A stretch of DNA of 64,000 nucleotides from Cellulophaga sp. BC115SP (GCF_009905545.1 NZ_JAAALB010000027.1:17492-81491), one strand, 5' to 3'; positions 8,461 through 18,165 are shown, counted from the first letter of the stretch. Notes: generated by a model not told the origin, from the sequence alone. Made by a program: numbers and translations.

Positions 8461-8648
8461 GTGAATTGTGATGAGCGATTATTCTTCGTGAATTTAACTT
8501 GTAGAGACGCAATGATTGCGTCTAAGAATGTGTCAAAGGGAATATAGCATCCAAAAAGGCGTTCGAAATGAGTTTTTCGAACGCCTTTTTGGATGCTAAT
8601 ACATTTTAAAATAATCACTCATTCTCTCAATCACAAATCACTCAATCT
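8461..8648. repeat. Composite intergenic repeat, copy 1
   Basis: Composite of a GTGAATTGTGAT flank, an AGACGCAATgATTGCGTCT palindrome (8505-8523), a 22-base perfect hairpin (arms 8547-8568 and 8575-8596, loop TGAGTT), and an inverse flank rich in AATCACTC. It lies between convergent genes. The same parts recur near 20.0, 30.0, 35.9, 45.3 and 63.7 kb. Confidence 0.8.
8547..8596. terminator. Bidirectional terminator hairpin between the aldo/keto reductase and esterase genes
   Basis: A 22-base perfect stem with a run of A before GGCGTTCGAAA on one side and a T run on the other, so it can work in both directions. It is the central part of composite repeat copy 1. Confidence 0.7.
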
Positions 8649-8668
8649 AGAGAATGTCTCTTTTTTAG

Positions 8669-9751
8669 CTATTTCAACGCTTCTTTGATTGATAACGCTG
8701 CTTGCAAGACGGCAACTTTAGAGGCCGTAACCCCTGAAATAGGGTTCAGCATACCGTAGTCATGAATCAATCCATTATATCTTGCTAAAGTAACTTTGAC
8801 ACCAGCTTCATTGAGCTTTCTTGCATAAGCCTCACCTTCGTCACGTAATACATCATTTTCTGCGGTTTGTACCAATGCCTCTGGCAAACCTTTTAATTGC
8901 TCTACCGTAGCTTGCAAAGGTGAAGCATAGATTTCTTTACGTTTTTCCACCTCTGGCAAATAGTTGTCCCAAAACCATTTCATCATATTTTTAGTCAAAA
9001 AGCGACCTTCTGCAAATTCGTTATATGAACCAGTCTCAAAGTTGGCGTCGGTAACGGGCCACAAAAGTACTTGAAGTTTTATCGCTGGACCGTGGTTATT
9101 TTTTGCCATAAGCGCAACTACCGCTGACATGTTCCCTCCTACGCTATTACCTACTACTGCTAAGTTTTTACCATTTACACCTATCTCTTTACCATGTTCG
9201 GCTACCCATTGTGTAGCAGCATAAATTTCATTGATTGCTACTGGATACTTTGCTTCTGGCGATGGAGTATAATCAGGAAAAACAGCCACGGCGCCACTAT
9301 TTACCACTAGGTCACGGACTAATCTTCTATGTGTTGGATAGTCTCCTAACACCCAACCTCCTCCGTGCACGAAGATAAAAACAGGTGCATTTGGTTTTAC
9401 GCCTATAGGCTTGGTGATATGTACTTTTACTTTATATCCATTTTGAGAAATCACTTTTTCGCTCTCTTGAATACCAGAATAATCTACCTGAACCGATTTT
9501 TGTGCTCCGACCAATACTTGACGAGCATCGGTTGGACTGAGTTGTTCGAGCGGTTTACCATTACTTGTGTTGAGTGCTTTCAAAAATGGTCTTATTTCGG
9601 TAAAAACTTGTGGGTCGTCCTGACCAGCATAAGGGCGCAATTGACCAAATGTGATATGCGCTACTAAGGCTAAAAAGAGTACTAAAAATGACTTAAGGAA
9701 AGTCAAATATGATGTGTTGCTATACGAAATAGTTAGTGCTTGAGCTTTCAT
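8669..9751 (-). CDS. Secreted alpha/beta hydrolase (HSL-like esterase)
   Basis: A 360-residue hydrolase of the hormone-sensitive-lipase-like family. It has an oxyanion-hole HGGG (residues 129-132, FVHGGGW), nucleophile S203 in VGNSVGG, an aspartate in ENDVLRDEG and a histidine in LIHDYGML. I start at the ATG at 9751, which gives a signal-peptide-like N-terminus (hydrophobic residues about 20-35, then GQ); the frame extends 29 codons upstream but those residues look non-coding. The AraC gene upstream (stop 9839) reads in the same direction and may share regulation. Substrate unknown; short-chain esters are typical. Confidence 0.88.
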   Translation of the reverse strand: MKAQALTISYSNTSYLTFLKSFLVLFLALVAHITFGQLRPYAGQDDPQVFTEIRPFLKALNTSNGKPLEQLSPTDARQVLVGAQKSVQVDYSGIQESEKVISQNGYKVKVHITKPIGVKPNAPVFIFVHGGGWVLGDYPTHRRLVRDLVVNSGAVAVFPDYTPSPEAKYPVAINEIYAATQWVAEHGKEIGVNGKNLAVVGNSVGGNMSAVVALMAKNNHGPAIKLQVLLWPVTDANFETGSYNEFAEGRFLTKNMMKWFWDNYLPEVEKRKEIYASPLQATVEQLKGLPEALVQTAENDVLRDEGEAYARKLNEAGVKVTLARYNGLIHDYGMLNPISGVTASKVAVLQAALSIKEALK

Positions 9752-9838
9752 GTTTTTGATTTGTTTAGTTGTTGTTTCAAATTGATATGACAAAATTACT
9801 CCAACGAACCACCCAGATAAAGGCACAAAAGCATACAA

Positions 9839-10711
9839 CTATTGTACTTTTTTCCCTTGAATGTATTTATTTCTAAAATTAGTTGTCGTATCACCTACTT
9901 TTTGAGCAAAAAGGCGATTAAAATAGGCAGGGTCGTCATACCCCAAGTGATACGCAATTTCTTTAGCGCTCATTTGTGTGTAGGTCAGAAGACGTTTTGC
10001 CTCCAAAATAATACGGTCTTTGATTACTTCATTAGGCTGCGACAAATGCAGTCTTTTAAATTTATGTGTCAAGGTTTTTGGGGCAAACCCCAATAAGTCC
10101 GCATAGTCAGCGACGCTATGTTTTTCTTTATAATGGATTTCTACCAATCGACTAAAATCTCGATAAAATTCCATGTCACTATTAGTTCCATCTTGAATTT
10201 GGTGTAGTTCTTGCTTTTTCCAGATGCGAGTCGCACGAATGATTAACTGTTTCAAATATACTCGTAACATTTCTTCCTGCCCTGATTCGTTCATGGTCAG
10301 CTCTTCCTCTATTTGTGCCCAAAGATGATTTGCCCATCCCTGTTCACTTGTTGGAAGTTCCACCATCGGCATATTTTGCAAATTGTTAAACAATAAACCA
10401 TCGCAAGCCACCTCGGCATCGTGAATTTGAATACAATAAAAATCACGGTTGTAATACATTATATATCCTAACTGCTCCCCCACTTGGTCTATCTGTAAAA
10501 ACTGATTGGAGTTCACAAAAAATAAAGTCGGTTCTAGTGTTTGATATTCTTGAAAATCTACTTTTAGTTGGTATCCTTTGGGCAAGTACAAGACCTTAAT
10601 AAATGGTTTGTACATATCACTATTAGCTGATGCCAAAGTATCCGTTGAAAGTGGTAGTAAACCTAATTTTTTATAATGTGATTCGAAAATAGAAGGTGTT
10701 TGTTGAGTCAT
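9839..10711 (-). CDS. AraC family transcriptional regulator
   Basis: A 290-residue regulator; the C-terminal AraC domain (from about residue 190) contains HSVADYADLLGFAPKTL and MSAKEIAYHLGYDDPAYF, the two helix-turn-helix units. I chose the ATG at 10711 (MTQQTPSIF) over the one 24 codons upstream because the longer form would run into the divergent tag control region. It lies 87 bases upstream of the secreted esterase in the same orientation and probably regulates it. Ligand unknown. Confidence 0.88.
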   Translation of the reverse strand: MTQQTPSIFESHYKKLGLLPLSTDTLASANSDMYKPFIKVLYLPKGYQLKVDFQEYQTLEPTLFFVNSNQFLQIDQVGEQLGYIMYYNRDFYCIQIHDAEVACDGLLFNNLQNMPMVELPTSEQGWANHLWAQIEEELTMNESGQEEMLRVYLKQLIIRATRIWKKQELHQIQDGTNSDMEFYRDFSRLVEIHYKEKHSVADYADLLGFAPKTLTHKFKRLHLSQPNEVIKDRIILEAKRLLTYTQMSAKEIAYHLGYDDPAYFNRLFAQKVGDTTTNFRNKYIQGKKVQ

Positions 10712-10799
10712 GTTAGCGGGAGTTAAGGATTCCTTTTTTGAAAGAACTATTTCGAAATTACTTACGTTGATTGAGTTTAACAAATCTATAACCCGACCT

Positions 10800-11351
10800 A
10801 TGTCTTATTGCAAAGCTATTCAAAATATGCAAGCTGCCGACCGCAAGGCCTTGCATGCCAACTATCACGACCATCACTACGGCTTCCCGATTCACGACGA
10901 TAATGCACTATTTGGAAGATTGATTTTAGAAATCAATCAAGCGGGTTTGAGCTGGGAAACGATTCTTAGAAAAGAAGAGGCCTTCAAGGAAGCCTACAGC
11001 CATTACGATATCGACAAAGTAGCTTCTTATACAGAGGAAGATCGAGAAAGGCTTTTGTCTGATGCTGGCATTATTCGCAATCGCTTAAAAATCAATGCAG
11101 CGATAGAAAACGCCAAAAAAATTCAGGTTTTGCAAAAGGAATATGGCTCTTTTGAAAAATGGCTAGAAGCACACCATCCCAAAACCAAGGAAGAATGGGT
11201 AAAACTTTTCAAAAAGACTTTCAAATTCACAGGAGGCGAAATTGTAGGCGAATTCTTAATGAGCATTGGCTATCTCAAAGGCTCACACGACGACGATTGT
11301 CCGACACAACAAAAAGTACTTGCCCAAAACCCTAAATGGGCGGAAGTTTAA
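10800..11351 (+). CDS. tag: DNA-3-methyladenine glycosylase I
   Basis: Removes 3-methyladenine from alkylated DNA as the first step of base excision repair. The 183-residue protein matches the usual length. Zinc-snap ligands of the family are in place: C4 (MSYC), H23 (ANYHDHHYG), H163 and C167 (GSHDDDC). The substrate-pocket segment NQAGLSWETILRKEEAFKEAY (about residues 46-66) is typical. I start at the ATG at 10800, since Cys4 then falls where the family requires it; the frame upstream to 10710 is non-coding and overlaps the divergent AraC start. Confidence 0.94.
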   Translation: MSYCKAIQNMQAADRKALHANYHDHHYGFPIHDDNALFGRLILEINQAGLSWETILRKEEAFKEAYSHYDIDKVASYTEEDRERLLSDAGIIRNRLKINAAIENAKKIQVLQKEYGSFEKWLEAHHPKTKEEWVKLFKKTFKFTGGEIVGEFLMSIGYLKGSHDDDCPTQQKVLAQNPKWAEV

Positions 11352-11423
11352 TGGTGAATTTATTCTGGTTTCCCTCCTTTAAATGGGTTTAGAGGAGGGG
11401 CAACTGGGATACGAAATAGCGAC

Positions 11424-12077
11424 TCATGTTTTTTTTAGCTTCATGACAACTTTATAAACGTGAGAGCCTAAGTTTTTAGGATATTCTTCATCTTTTTCAT
11501 CTAATTGCTTTGCTTGTTCGATAGCAAAATCAATGGTTGGAAGAAATAACTCTGGCTTAGGATTACTTTTATTATACGCACCTAAAATTTCCACTATTTT
11601 AGCATCTACGTAATTTTTCTTGCTACTTACTTTCCCATTTTTCAACATTAAATTAAGCTCTTCTTCACTGTATTCTGCTATATCTTTAATGTGTAAAAGT
11701 AACCAAAACTCAAAGCAAGGATTACTCACAGCGACAAACATATTTGACTGCTTTTTACATTCTGAAATTATATCTGGAATGTTTTTCCATCTATCTGTAT
11801 CAATTATCATCCAAAGCTCATCGGTATCCTTAAAATTATACTCATCTTTTGCTTCCTTTTTCAGTTTTCTAAAGACGTGATTTGGAGCACTATTGGTGTC
11901 TTTTTTAGGTCGTTTTAGGAGGTGTAAAAATATCAAGGCATCATTGAAAATCTCTGAGTTCTTAAATTCCTCAAAATAGATTTCTTCCGTATCGTTACCT
12001 TCAAAGGCTAAAACTATTATTTTTTCTTTTTCTAAAGAATTGCTTTCTCTAAATAAATCCTCTCTTTCTCTTGGCAT
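11424..12077 (-). CDS. RloB-like (AbiLii-like) protein, TOPRIM-like
   Basis: A 217-residue protein of the RloB family. Acidic motifs resemble a TOPRIM nuclease: E26-G27 in LAFEGNDTEEIYF, and D93 with D95 in MIIDTDRW. A conserved NPCFEFWLLLH segment follows at about 118-128, as in RloB proteins. It starts 3 bases after the stop of an AAA ATPase, so the two are one operon. RloA/RloB-type pairs include the lactococcal abortive-infection system AbiL, so a phage-defence role is likely by family. Nuclease activity is inferred, not shown. Confidence 0.82.
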   Translation of the reverse strand: MPREREDLFRESNSLEKEKIIVLAFEGNDTEEIYFEEFKNSEIFNDALIFLHLLKRPKKDTNSAPNHVFRKLKKEAKDEYNFKDTDELWMIIDTDRWKNIPDIISECKKQSNMFVAVSNPCFEFWLLLHIKDIAEYSEEELNLMLKNGKVSSKKNYVDAKIVEILGAYNKSNPKPELFLPTIDFAIEQAKQLDEKDEEYPKNLGSHVYKVVMKLKKT

Positions 12078-12080
12078 AAT

Positions 12081-13460
12081 TTACAATAAATGATGATTTA
12101 AAATTGTAAGCTTATTTCTATTGCCTATGCGAGGTACTGCCTTAAATCTTCCTAATAAATAATCTTTTCTAATTTCTTTGTCGAATCGTACATTGTAATC
12201 TTCGAGAGAATGAAGTTTACTGGCTCCAAAATTATCTTTTACCACAAACCAAACTTCATCTTTTCGTAATAATTTTTGAGTTAATACAGATGATTCGTGA
12301 CTAGCCAAAATAAGTTGGCTATTAATATTTGTAGCTTTTGAAATGAACAAATCGATTAAATCGTACATCAGATTAGGGTGCAGACTTCTTTCCATTTCGT
12401 CAATAATAAATACATTATCACCTTTTAACAAGTCCATTAAAAGTGGTATAAAATCCATTATTCTATTTGTTCCGTCAGACTCATCACTTGTATCAAACTT
12501 TTCTAATTCGTCCTGTCCTTTAACAGAATGCTTAGTCATAAATTTCTCTACAACTAAATCTGTATCTTTAATAGAAAGAAAATAGGTGGTATTTCTATTT
12601 GACAGAATTGAAGCTCTTACATTTTCTGACTTCTTACTTAATAGATCTTCTTTTATTTTACTTAAAATTGATTTAGGCACATCTACGCTATCAAAATCAA
12701 CTTTTTCAAGGCATACACCATTTATACCAGTATCAAAATATTTTAAAAACTGCTCAAATGTTGTTAGTAACTCTTCATCTTGATTCAATTCAAACTTCAA
12801 ACCCTCATTGTATTTGTCATCAGGAAAAATAACTTTTAAAGAGTTTTGAAACCAATCTATCACATTCAGTATATCTTCAATTTTTGAAACATTTTCTTTG
12901 ACTTTTCGAGTTCTGATTTCATTTAAAAACAACTGATTATTCGGTGTTCCTTTTGCTATAAATTTCAAAAATTGCTTTTCTTCGTCAGATTTGATGTTTT
13001 TCACAATATTATCCAAATCATATATTTGGCTATTATTGATGTTTCTTTCAAATATTTTCACTTCGCTCTTCAAGCTCACCTCAAATAGCCATTCTTCCTT
13101 TATGGTAGTGGAATCAAAAACAAATCCATAAGCATAATTTTTGCCATTATGTTGGATAACATATTCGATTCTAGAATCTTTATTAGTACAATTTTTATCT
13201 AATCTGAATTTTTGATAGTCAATAATAGATTCAGGATTGGTTCCTCGTAATACTAATCTTTTCCCAAATTCGATTGCTTTGATAAGGTTTGATTTTCCAG
13301 AAGCATTGGCACCAAATAACACGGAAGTTTTAAGGACAGAGATTCCTTTAATTTTTTTTGTCTTATGTTCTCCCTTTAGCGTTCCTTTGCCTGGTAATAA
13401 TGAGAAATTCTGCCTACCATTAAATGACGAAAAATTCTCTACAGAAAACTTAATTAACAT
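12081..13460 (-). CDS. AAA ATPase (RloA/AbiLi-like)
   Basis: A 459-residue ABC/SMC-type ATPase with the ABC-like arrangement seen in OLD and RloA proteins: Walker A FGANASGKS (residues 49-57), a late Walker B VFIIDEMERSLHP (about 354-366) and an ASHESSVL switch histidine after it. The N-terminal IKFSVENFSSFNG is typical of the family. It is transcribed directly into the RloB-like gene; the ATPase probably senses infection and gates the partner. A separate unknown gene with an HExxH motif lies upstream in the same orientation. Confidence 0.85.
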   Translation of the reverse strand: MLIKFSVENFSSFNGRQNFSLLPGKGTLKGEHKTKKIKGISVLKTSVLFGANASGKSNLIKAIEFGKRLVLRGTNPESIIDYQKFRLDKNCTNKDSRIEYVIQHNGKNYAYGFVFDSTTIKEEWLFEVSLKSEVKIFERNINNSQIYDLDNIVKNIKSDEEKQFLKFIAKGTPNNQLFLNEIRTRKVKENVSKIEDILNVIDWFQNSLKVIFPDDKYNEGLKFELNQDEELLTTFEQFLKYFDTGINGVCLEKVDFDSVDVPKSILSKIKEDLLSKKSENVRASILSNRNTTYFLSIKDTDLVVEKFMTKHSVKGQDELEKFDTSDESDGTNRIMDFIPLLMDLLKGDNVFIIDEMERSLHPNLMYDLIDLFISKATNINSQLILASHESSVLTQKLLRKDEVWFVVKDNFGASKLHSLEDYNVRFDKEIRKDYLLGRFKAVPRIGNRNKLTILNHHLL

Positions 13461-13654
13461 ACATTTTAGTTTTATCTGTACAAATTTAGTGATTTTTTCA
13501 CAAGTAGTACATTTTTAATAGGTTTTAACAATAGATATAAAGGCATTCTAAAAAAATATGGCGTGCATATTAGAAACGGATTTAGAATAGGAAAAGGCAG
13601 GGGAACTGCGTTGTGAAACGGTAGACGTTAATGGCTATTATTCATCACTCTCCT

Positions 13655-14986
13655 CTATTCATTTGTTAGCGATTTTCCTTGTAAAGCCCACGATTTCCAA
13701 GTAGCACCAAAATTACAAAGATCATTATTCTCATCGTTGGACCTACTCCACGGCTCATTACGGCATCTAATATCTGTGAACGGGTTTTCTTCATTTCCCT
13801 TGTCACAATAATCCTTTAGCCCACAAAGATTTATTCTGCCTAAATCATTCCATTGTCTTGTGATTAACTCTCTAATTTGACTAAATACCCAAAAGTATTG
13901 TGGTTCAATTTCTACTCCAAATCCATTCAATACATTTTCAAAAAACATTTCATTATTATTGTTTACTATTATGGGAGTTCCTATTTTTCCCTTTACTGCT
14001 TTAAAAAAAATATTATTCCTAATATCTCCATTTCTAACAATATCAAGCATAAATGAAGGTCTTTGCGTTCTGAAGTTTTGGGATGCAGAAATTGTTCTCG
14101 CGATCCATAAATTATTACTCTTGTATATATTTGAACGGAAATAGTCTGATAATTGTGAATTCACAATATGCCCAGCGTAATAAAATAACTCAAGAGGTTT
14201 TTTGATTTTTTGAAACTCAAATTCAATAACATTAAATACGTAATCATAAATTTCTTCAGGACTTTGAGGATAATAACCTGTCGCATTCATCTGTCGCAAT
14301 ATTAAACAAAATACCATCCCTGGGTCATTATACATTAAGGAGGCATCGCATAATGCGATTAAATTTTCCGTATTTTTAGAAAAAATTGGATATAACTTAT
14401 CGGCTACTAGCCTAGGTGCAGAATAAGGAAGCTTTGTCGGATTAGGAAGAATTACATTAGGATATAGCAATTGTTCCATTTCATAAGCCATTCCTTCACA
14501 AATACAGTATGAGCCAAAGTAATATTTAAACCCTCCTTCTCTTTCGTTTCCTACCTGAATAAACTCTTTCGTAAATGTCCATATTACTCCATTTATCGTT
14601 AGATTATACAGTTCGTTATTTATAATATAGTCTTGGTCAAAATTCTTATGCTCCCCTGCACCTATAAATATTTTTTTCATCTCCATATTCACATGTGTAT
14701 TTCCATCCTCTATTGACGTTACCAAAGGAACGTTAATAGAGTTAACACCATCTTTTTGTAGCTTCGAATTAAAAAATTTTATAAAGTCTACCTCGCTTGC
14801 TATATTAAACAGTCCGTGAGTTGTCGTAATATCTTGTAAGAAATGAATATATTCATGAAAAAAAATAGCAGCTCCAAGTTCCGATAATGACTCATCAAAA
14901 TTTAGAAAAGCATCGTTAGTGTCTACGTTAATTCTAAAATAGGATGAATAATAAAATCCTGCTGAGGTATAAAGTTTTTCTCTCAT
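13655..14986 (-). CDS. Unknown protein with HExxH metallopeptidase-like motif
   Basis: I do not recognise this 443-residue protein. It contains H44-E45-Y-I-H48 (FFHEYIHFLQD), a zinc-peptidase signature, and about 115 residues later CEGMAYEMEQ (E164, E169), a plausible third ligand as in gluzincins. No signal peptide or membrane segment is visible, so it would be cytoplasmic. A Cys-containing tail (LCGLKDYCDKG, IRCRNEPW) may bind metal. It lies upstream of the RloA/RloB-like pair in the same direction, with a 194-base gap, and both are AT-rich. It may be part of the same defence island. Function is otherwise unknown. Confidence 0.65.
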   Translation of the reverse strand: MREKLYTSAGFYYSSYFRINVDTNDAFLNFDESLSELGAAIFFHEYIHFLQDITTTHGLFNIASEVDFIKFFNSKLQKDGVNSINVPLVTSIEDGNTHVNMEMKKIFIGAGEHKNFDQDYIINNELYNLTINGVIWTFTKEFIQVGNEREGGFKYYFGSYCICEGMAYEMEQLLYPNVILPNPTKLPYSAPRLVADKLYPIFSKNTENLIALCDASLMYNDPGMVFCLILRQMNATGYYPQSPEEIYDYVFNVIEFEFQKIKKPLELFYYAGHIVNSQLSDYFRSNIYKSNNLWIARTISASQNFRTQRPSFMLDIVRNGDIRNNIFFKAVKGKIGTPIIVNNNNEMFFENVLNGFGVEIEPQYFWVFSQIRELITRQWNDLGRINLCGLKDYCDKGNEENPFTDIRCRNEPWSRSNDENNDLCNFGATWKSWALQGKSLTNE

Positions 14987-15118
14987 TTTCTATATAGTAT
15001 CTTGTTTTAAAGTCTTCTCCCTAGAAAAAATTCAAATCAATATACAAAAAAACACCTTCGACCACTCAATAATTATTCCTCCCCAACAACTTTCTTACCC
15101 AACGTCAATATACCAATA

Positions 15119-15154
15119 AAACCCTGACAGAAATATCCATTTCCATCAGGGTTT
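15119..15154 (-). terminator. Terminator of the AhpD-like gene
   Basis: Arms AAACCCTGA (15119-15127) and TCAGGGTTT (15146-15154) lie 28 bases past the stop codon of the minus-strand gene at 15182. On the minus strand the stem is followed by TTATTGG. Confidence 0.55.
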
Positions 15155-15181
15155 GTGGCACTATTCGCGTTTCTGGTTAAG

Positions 15182-15628
15182 CTAAAACTTCTCTCCTACG
15201 GTAATGTGTGTGCTTACCGAAATACGATTCCATGCATTGATTGCCACTACAATCATAATGACTTGGGCGATGTAATCTTCACTGAAGTATTTTAGGGCAT
15301 TTTGGTAGGTTTCTTCTGTCAAACCTTTTTCACTGATGAGCGTAATTTCTTCTGTTATGGCTAATACTACCTTTTCCTCCTCCGTAAATAAGTCTGTTTC
15401 TCGCCAAGCATCTAGTAATAGAAGGCGCTGCGTTGTTTCACCATTTTTTAGGGCGTCTTTGCTATGCATATCGATACAAAAAGCACAATGATTGATTTGT
15501 GAGGCACGCAACTTGATAAACTCTTTGTGAGTTTTACTTACTGAGGTCGTTGCCAAATATTGTTCTAATCCGTACATGGCTTTCCAAGCCGCTGGCTGTG
15601 ATGCGTGAATTTTTACTCTAGTTGTCAT
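15182..15628 (-). CDS. AhpD-like carboxymuconolactone decarboxylase family protein
   Basis: A 148-residue protein of the alkylhydroperoxidase-D-like fold. The redox motif C48-x-x-C51 with H55 (HCAFCIDMHSKDA) is intact, which fits a thiol peroxidase-like or related disulfide activity. An NAWNRISVSTH segment near the end matches the YciW/Atu-like subfamily. It lies downstream of a Crp/Fnr regulator in the same direction (gap about 130 bases), which may respond to oxidative or nitrosative stress. Exact substrate unknown. Confidence 0.88.
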   Translation of the reverse strand: MTTRVKIHASQPAAWKAMYGLEQYLATTSVSKTHKEFIKLRASQINHCAFCIDMHSKDALKNGETTQRLLLLDAWRETDLFTEEEKVVLAITEEITLISEKGLTEETYQNALKYFSEDYIAQVIMIVVAINAWNRISVSTHITVGEKF

Positions 15629-15757
15629 GGTATGATGTCAATTTGTCGTTTAAAAATATCCATCGAATTTTATTATTATTTTCGTCGCTGGACTACATGA
15701 CAAAGTTCACTTTTTGACTAAAGAAAAAACTTAAACCAGTTTAAGAACGCTCAAATG

Positions 15758-16345
15758 CTACTTTTTTTCTAAGGTTTTTTTCTTGCGAAGTTCACTCAAA
15801 TACTCTGGTGAAAAACCCAGAAATGATGCCAATACTTTCTGCGGAATCCGCTGAACAAACTCAGGATATAAAGAAGTAAAATGTTCATAAAAAACTTCTT
15901 TCGGCATCGTGTAAAGGTATTTGACTCGAAGCAAAGAAGCTGAATACGCTCGTTGGTAGACTTTTCTGAAATACCTTTCCAATTGAGGTATTTCCAACAG
16001 GAGTTTTTCCAAACTCTCATGAGTAATTACCATCACCTCCACTTTTTCGAGTGCTTGTATGCTAAAACCCGATTCTCCAGATTTTTCGAAGGCCATCAGG
16101 TCGGTCATCCACCACGTTTCGAGGGCAAATTGAATGGTTTGCTCCTGTCCTTTTTCATTTATAAAATACAATCTCAAACAGCCTTTCGTCACAAAAAATA
16201 TATTCTTGCAGATATTACCCTCTTTTAACAAATGTTCTTTTTTAGCAAAAGTTTGTAATTGAAAACGACTTAACACAATCGCTATCTGTGCTTCTGTCAA
16301 ATTAACGTGCTTAGTTATATGTATGATTAACGGATGATTGGACAT
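15758..16345 (-). CDS. Crp/Fnr family transcriptional regulator
   Basis: A 195-residue regulator with an N-terminal cyclic-nucleotide-binding-like beta barrel (KEHLLKEGNICKNIFFVTKG, about residues 35-54) and a C-terminal helix-turn-helix (RIPQKVLASFLGFSPEYLSELRKK). I use the ATG at 16345 (MSNHPL), giving the usual length of about 190; an earlier ATG at 16414 is possible. It has no cysteine cluster for an iron-sulfur centre and lacks obvious cAMP-binding residues, as is common in Bacteroidota members. It probably controls the AhpD-like gene downstream. Confidence 0.88.
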   Translation of the reverse strand: MSNHPLIIHITKHVNLTEAQIAIVLSRFQLQTFAKKEHLLKEGNICKNIFFVTKGCLRLYFINEKGQEQTIQFALETWWMTDLMAFEKSGESGFSIQALEKVEVMVITHESLEKLLLEIPQLERYFRKVYQRAYSASLLRVKYLYTMPKEVFYEHFTSLYPEFVQRIPQKVLASFLGFSPEYLSELRKKKTLEKK

Positions 16346-16548
16346 GGCTTGAACAGTTGTGTTTTTTGGAAGATAAAGATATTGAATAATGATGTCACCC
16401 TTTTTAAAATTCAAAAAAGATTACCAGTAAATTATTACGCATTCCTGCTTTATGAAAATAAAACAATATATCCCCTACAAAATATCAATTCCATCAACTG
16501 TTGAAAACAAAGTGTTTATTCCGAGGCAATTAACTAACAACAAAACAA

Positions 16549-17883
16549 ATGTTTTCACAAAAATCCGTTTTATCACTCTGCCTGTTAACAGCAGTAAACT
16601 TGACTGCTTTTTCACAAGTAAAAAATTCATTTAAGTTTGATTTTGGCACTGGCGCTGTTGCCAAAGGCTATCAAGCTGTAAGTCCAAGCGACTATTATTC
16701 AAAGGCTAAAGGTTTTGGGTTTATGCCCAACGCTAAAATCTCATCCGAAAATCGAGCTTCTAAAGATGCACTTACCTCCGATTTCTGCACCAGCAATACT
16801 TCCTTTTTCTTTACGGTTGATATTCCTGAGGGAAATTATGATGTCAAAGTAATCTTGGGCGATGCCGAAGGGACTTCTTCCACAAGTGTCAAAGCCGAAT
16901 GTCGCCGATTGATGCTAGAAAAAGTAGAGACCGAGAAGGGAAAATTTGTCACTAAAAACTTTACAGTAAACGTCCGTTATCCCGAAATTTCTGATTCTTC
17001 TAGCGTAAAACTCAAACCTCGAGAAAAGGAATATCTGCACTGGGATCACCAACTGACGCTCGAATTTACGGGAAAATCCCCCAAAGTGTGTGCCGTAGAA
17101 ATTACGCCTGCCTCGAGTAAAATCCCAACTGTATTTTTGGCAGGAAACTCCACCGTTGTAGATCAAGCTATTGAGCCTTTTGCCGCTTGGGGACAAATGA
17201 TTCCAAGTTTTTTCCAAGCAGGAAAAGTCGTATTTGCCAACCATGCCGAATCTGGCGAAACTATTAAAAGTTTTACTTCTGAAAAACGTTTTGAAAAAGT
17301 CATGAGTCAAATCAAAAAGGGAGATTATTTCTTTATTGAATTTGCACACAATGACCAAAAACCAGGCTCTGGACTCAAATCTCAAACTACCTACAAAGAA
17401 TATTTGATTAGTTTCATCAAAAAAACGCGTGAAAAAGGGGCTACTCCTGTACTAGTTACCTCGATGCATCGCCGTAGATTTGATGAAAATGGTAAAATCA
17501 TTAATACGCTTGAAGATTTCCCTGAAGCTATGCGTCAGGTAGCCAAAGACGAAAATGTAGCCTTAATTGATTTAAATAATATGAGTAAAACACTTTGGGA
17601 AACACTCGGTGTAGAAAACTCAAAAAAGGCTTTTGTTCATTATGAGGCTAATAGTTTTCCGAATCAAGAAAAAGCGATTCATGACGATACGCACTTCAGC
17701 AATTATGGGGCATACCAGTTGGCAAAATGTATCGTAGAAGGAATCAAATCTAATCATTTAGGGATAGAAAAGTATCTCAACAAAGATTTTAAAGCCTATA
17801 ATCCAGCTCAACCTGATGATTTGAACACATGGAATTTTCCTGTAAGTCCTTTGGTCTCAGTAATCAAACCTGATGGAAACTGA
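16549..17883 (+). CDS. Secreted rhamnogalacturonan acetylesterase-like SGNH hydrolase
   Basis: A 444-residue exported enzyme predicted to remove acetyl groups from pectic rhamnogalacturonan (family CE12-like). A signal peptide (residues 1-22, ending AFS) is followed by a beta-rich sugar-binding-like domain (about 27-186) and an SGNH hydrolase domain: S201 in FLAGNSTV, N268 in FAHNDQK, and D379/D380 with H382 in IHDDTHFSNYGA. This N-terminal jelly-roll plus SGNH arrangement is common in plant-biomass-degrading Bacteroidota. It is not in a visible polysaccharide-utilisation locus; no SusC/SusD pair is nearby. Confidence 0.88.
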   Translation: MFSQKSVLSLCLLTAVNLTAFSQVKNSFKFDFGTGAVAKGYQAVSPSDYYSKAKGFGFMPNAKISSENRASKDALTSDFCTSNTSFFFTVDIPEGNYDVKVILGDAEGTSSTSVKAECRRLMLEKVETEKGKFVTKNFTVNVRYPEISDSSSVKLKPREKEYLHWDHQLTLEFTGKSPKVCAVEITPASSKIPTVFLAGNSTVVDQAIEPFAAWGQMIPSFFQAGKVVFANHAESGETIKSFTSEKRFEKVMSQIKKGDYFFIEFAHNDQKPGSGLKSQTTYKEYLISFIKKTREKGATPVLVTSMHRRRFDENGKIINTLEDFPEAMRQVAKDENVALIDLNNMSKTLWETLGVENSKKAFVHYEANSFPNQEKAIHDDTHFSNYGAYQLAKCIVEGIKSNHLGIEKYLNKDFKAYNPAQPDDLNTWNFPVSPLVSVIKPDGN

Positions 17884-17986
17884 ATGGAGTGATGAGTTGT
17901 GAGTTTTGAGTGATGAGTTGTCCTTGCCTAAAATAGGTTGCCCTGAATTTTTAGTCAAGGACAAGTCCCTAATTCATCATTAGGGT

Positions 17987-18138
17987 TATACGAAGGATTA
18001 TAAAACTGTTTATTTCGGATATCGGATGTTGGATTTCGGAAGAGTAAGCTTCTATTTTTTATAAAAAATAAAAGTATATTTTTATATTTCCGAAATCAGA
18101 AATCCCAAATCTGAAATAGTTAGAAATCCTTCGTACAG
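17987..18138. repeat. MITE-like inverted repeat, copy 2
   Basis: A 152-bp imperfect palindrome with ends TACGAAGGATT and AATCCTTCGTACAG. The left half (TATTTCGGATATCGGATGTT) is the inverse of the right half of copy 1, so it is inserted in the opposite orientation. Flanks carry GAGTGATGAG and ATTCACCATTCAC repeats, also found beside other copies. It lies between convergent genes. Confidence 0.75.
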
Positions 18139-18165
18139 CACAAATTCACCATTCACAACTCACCA

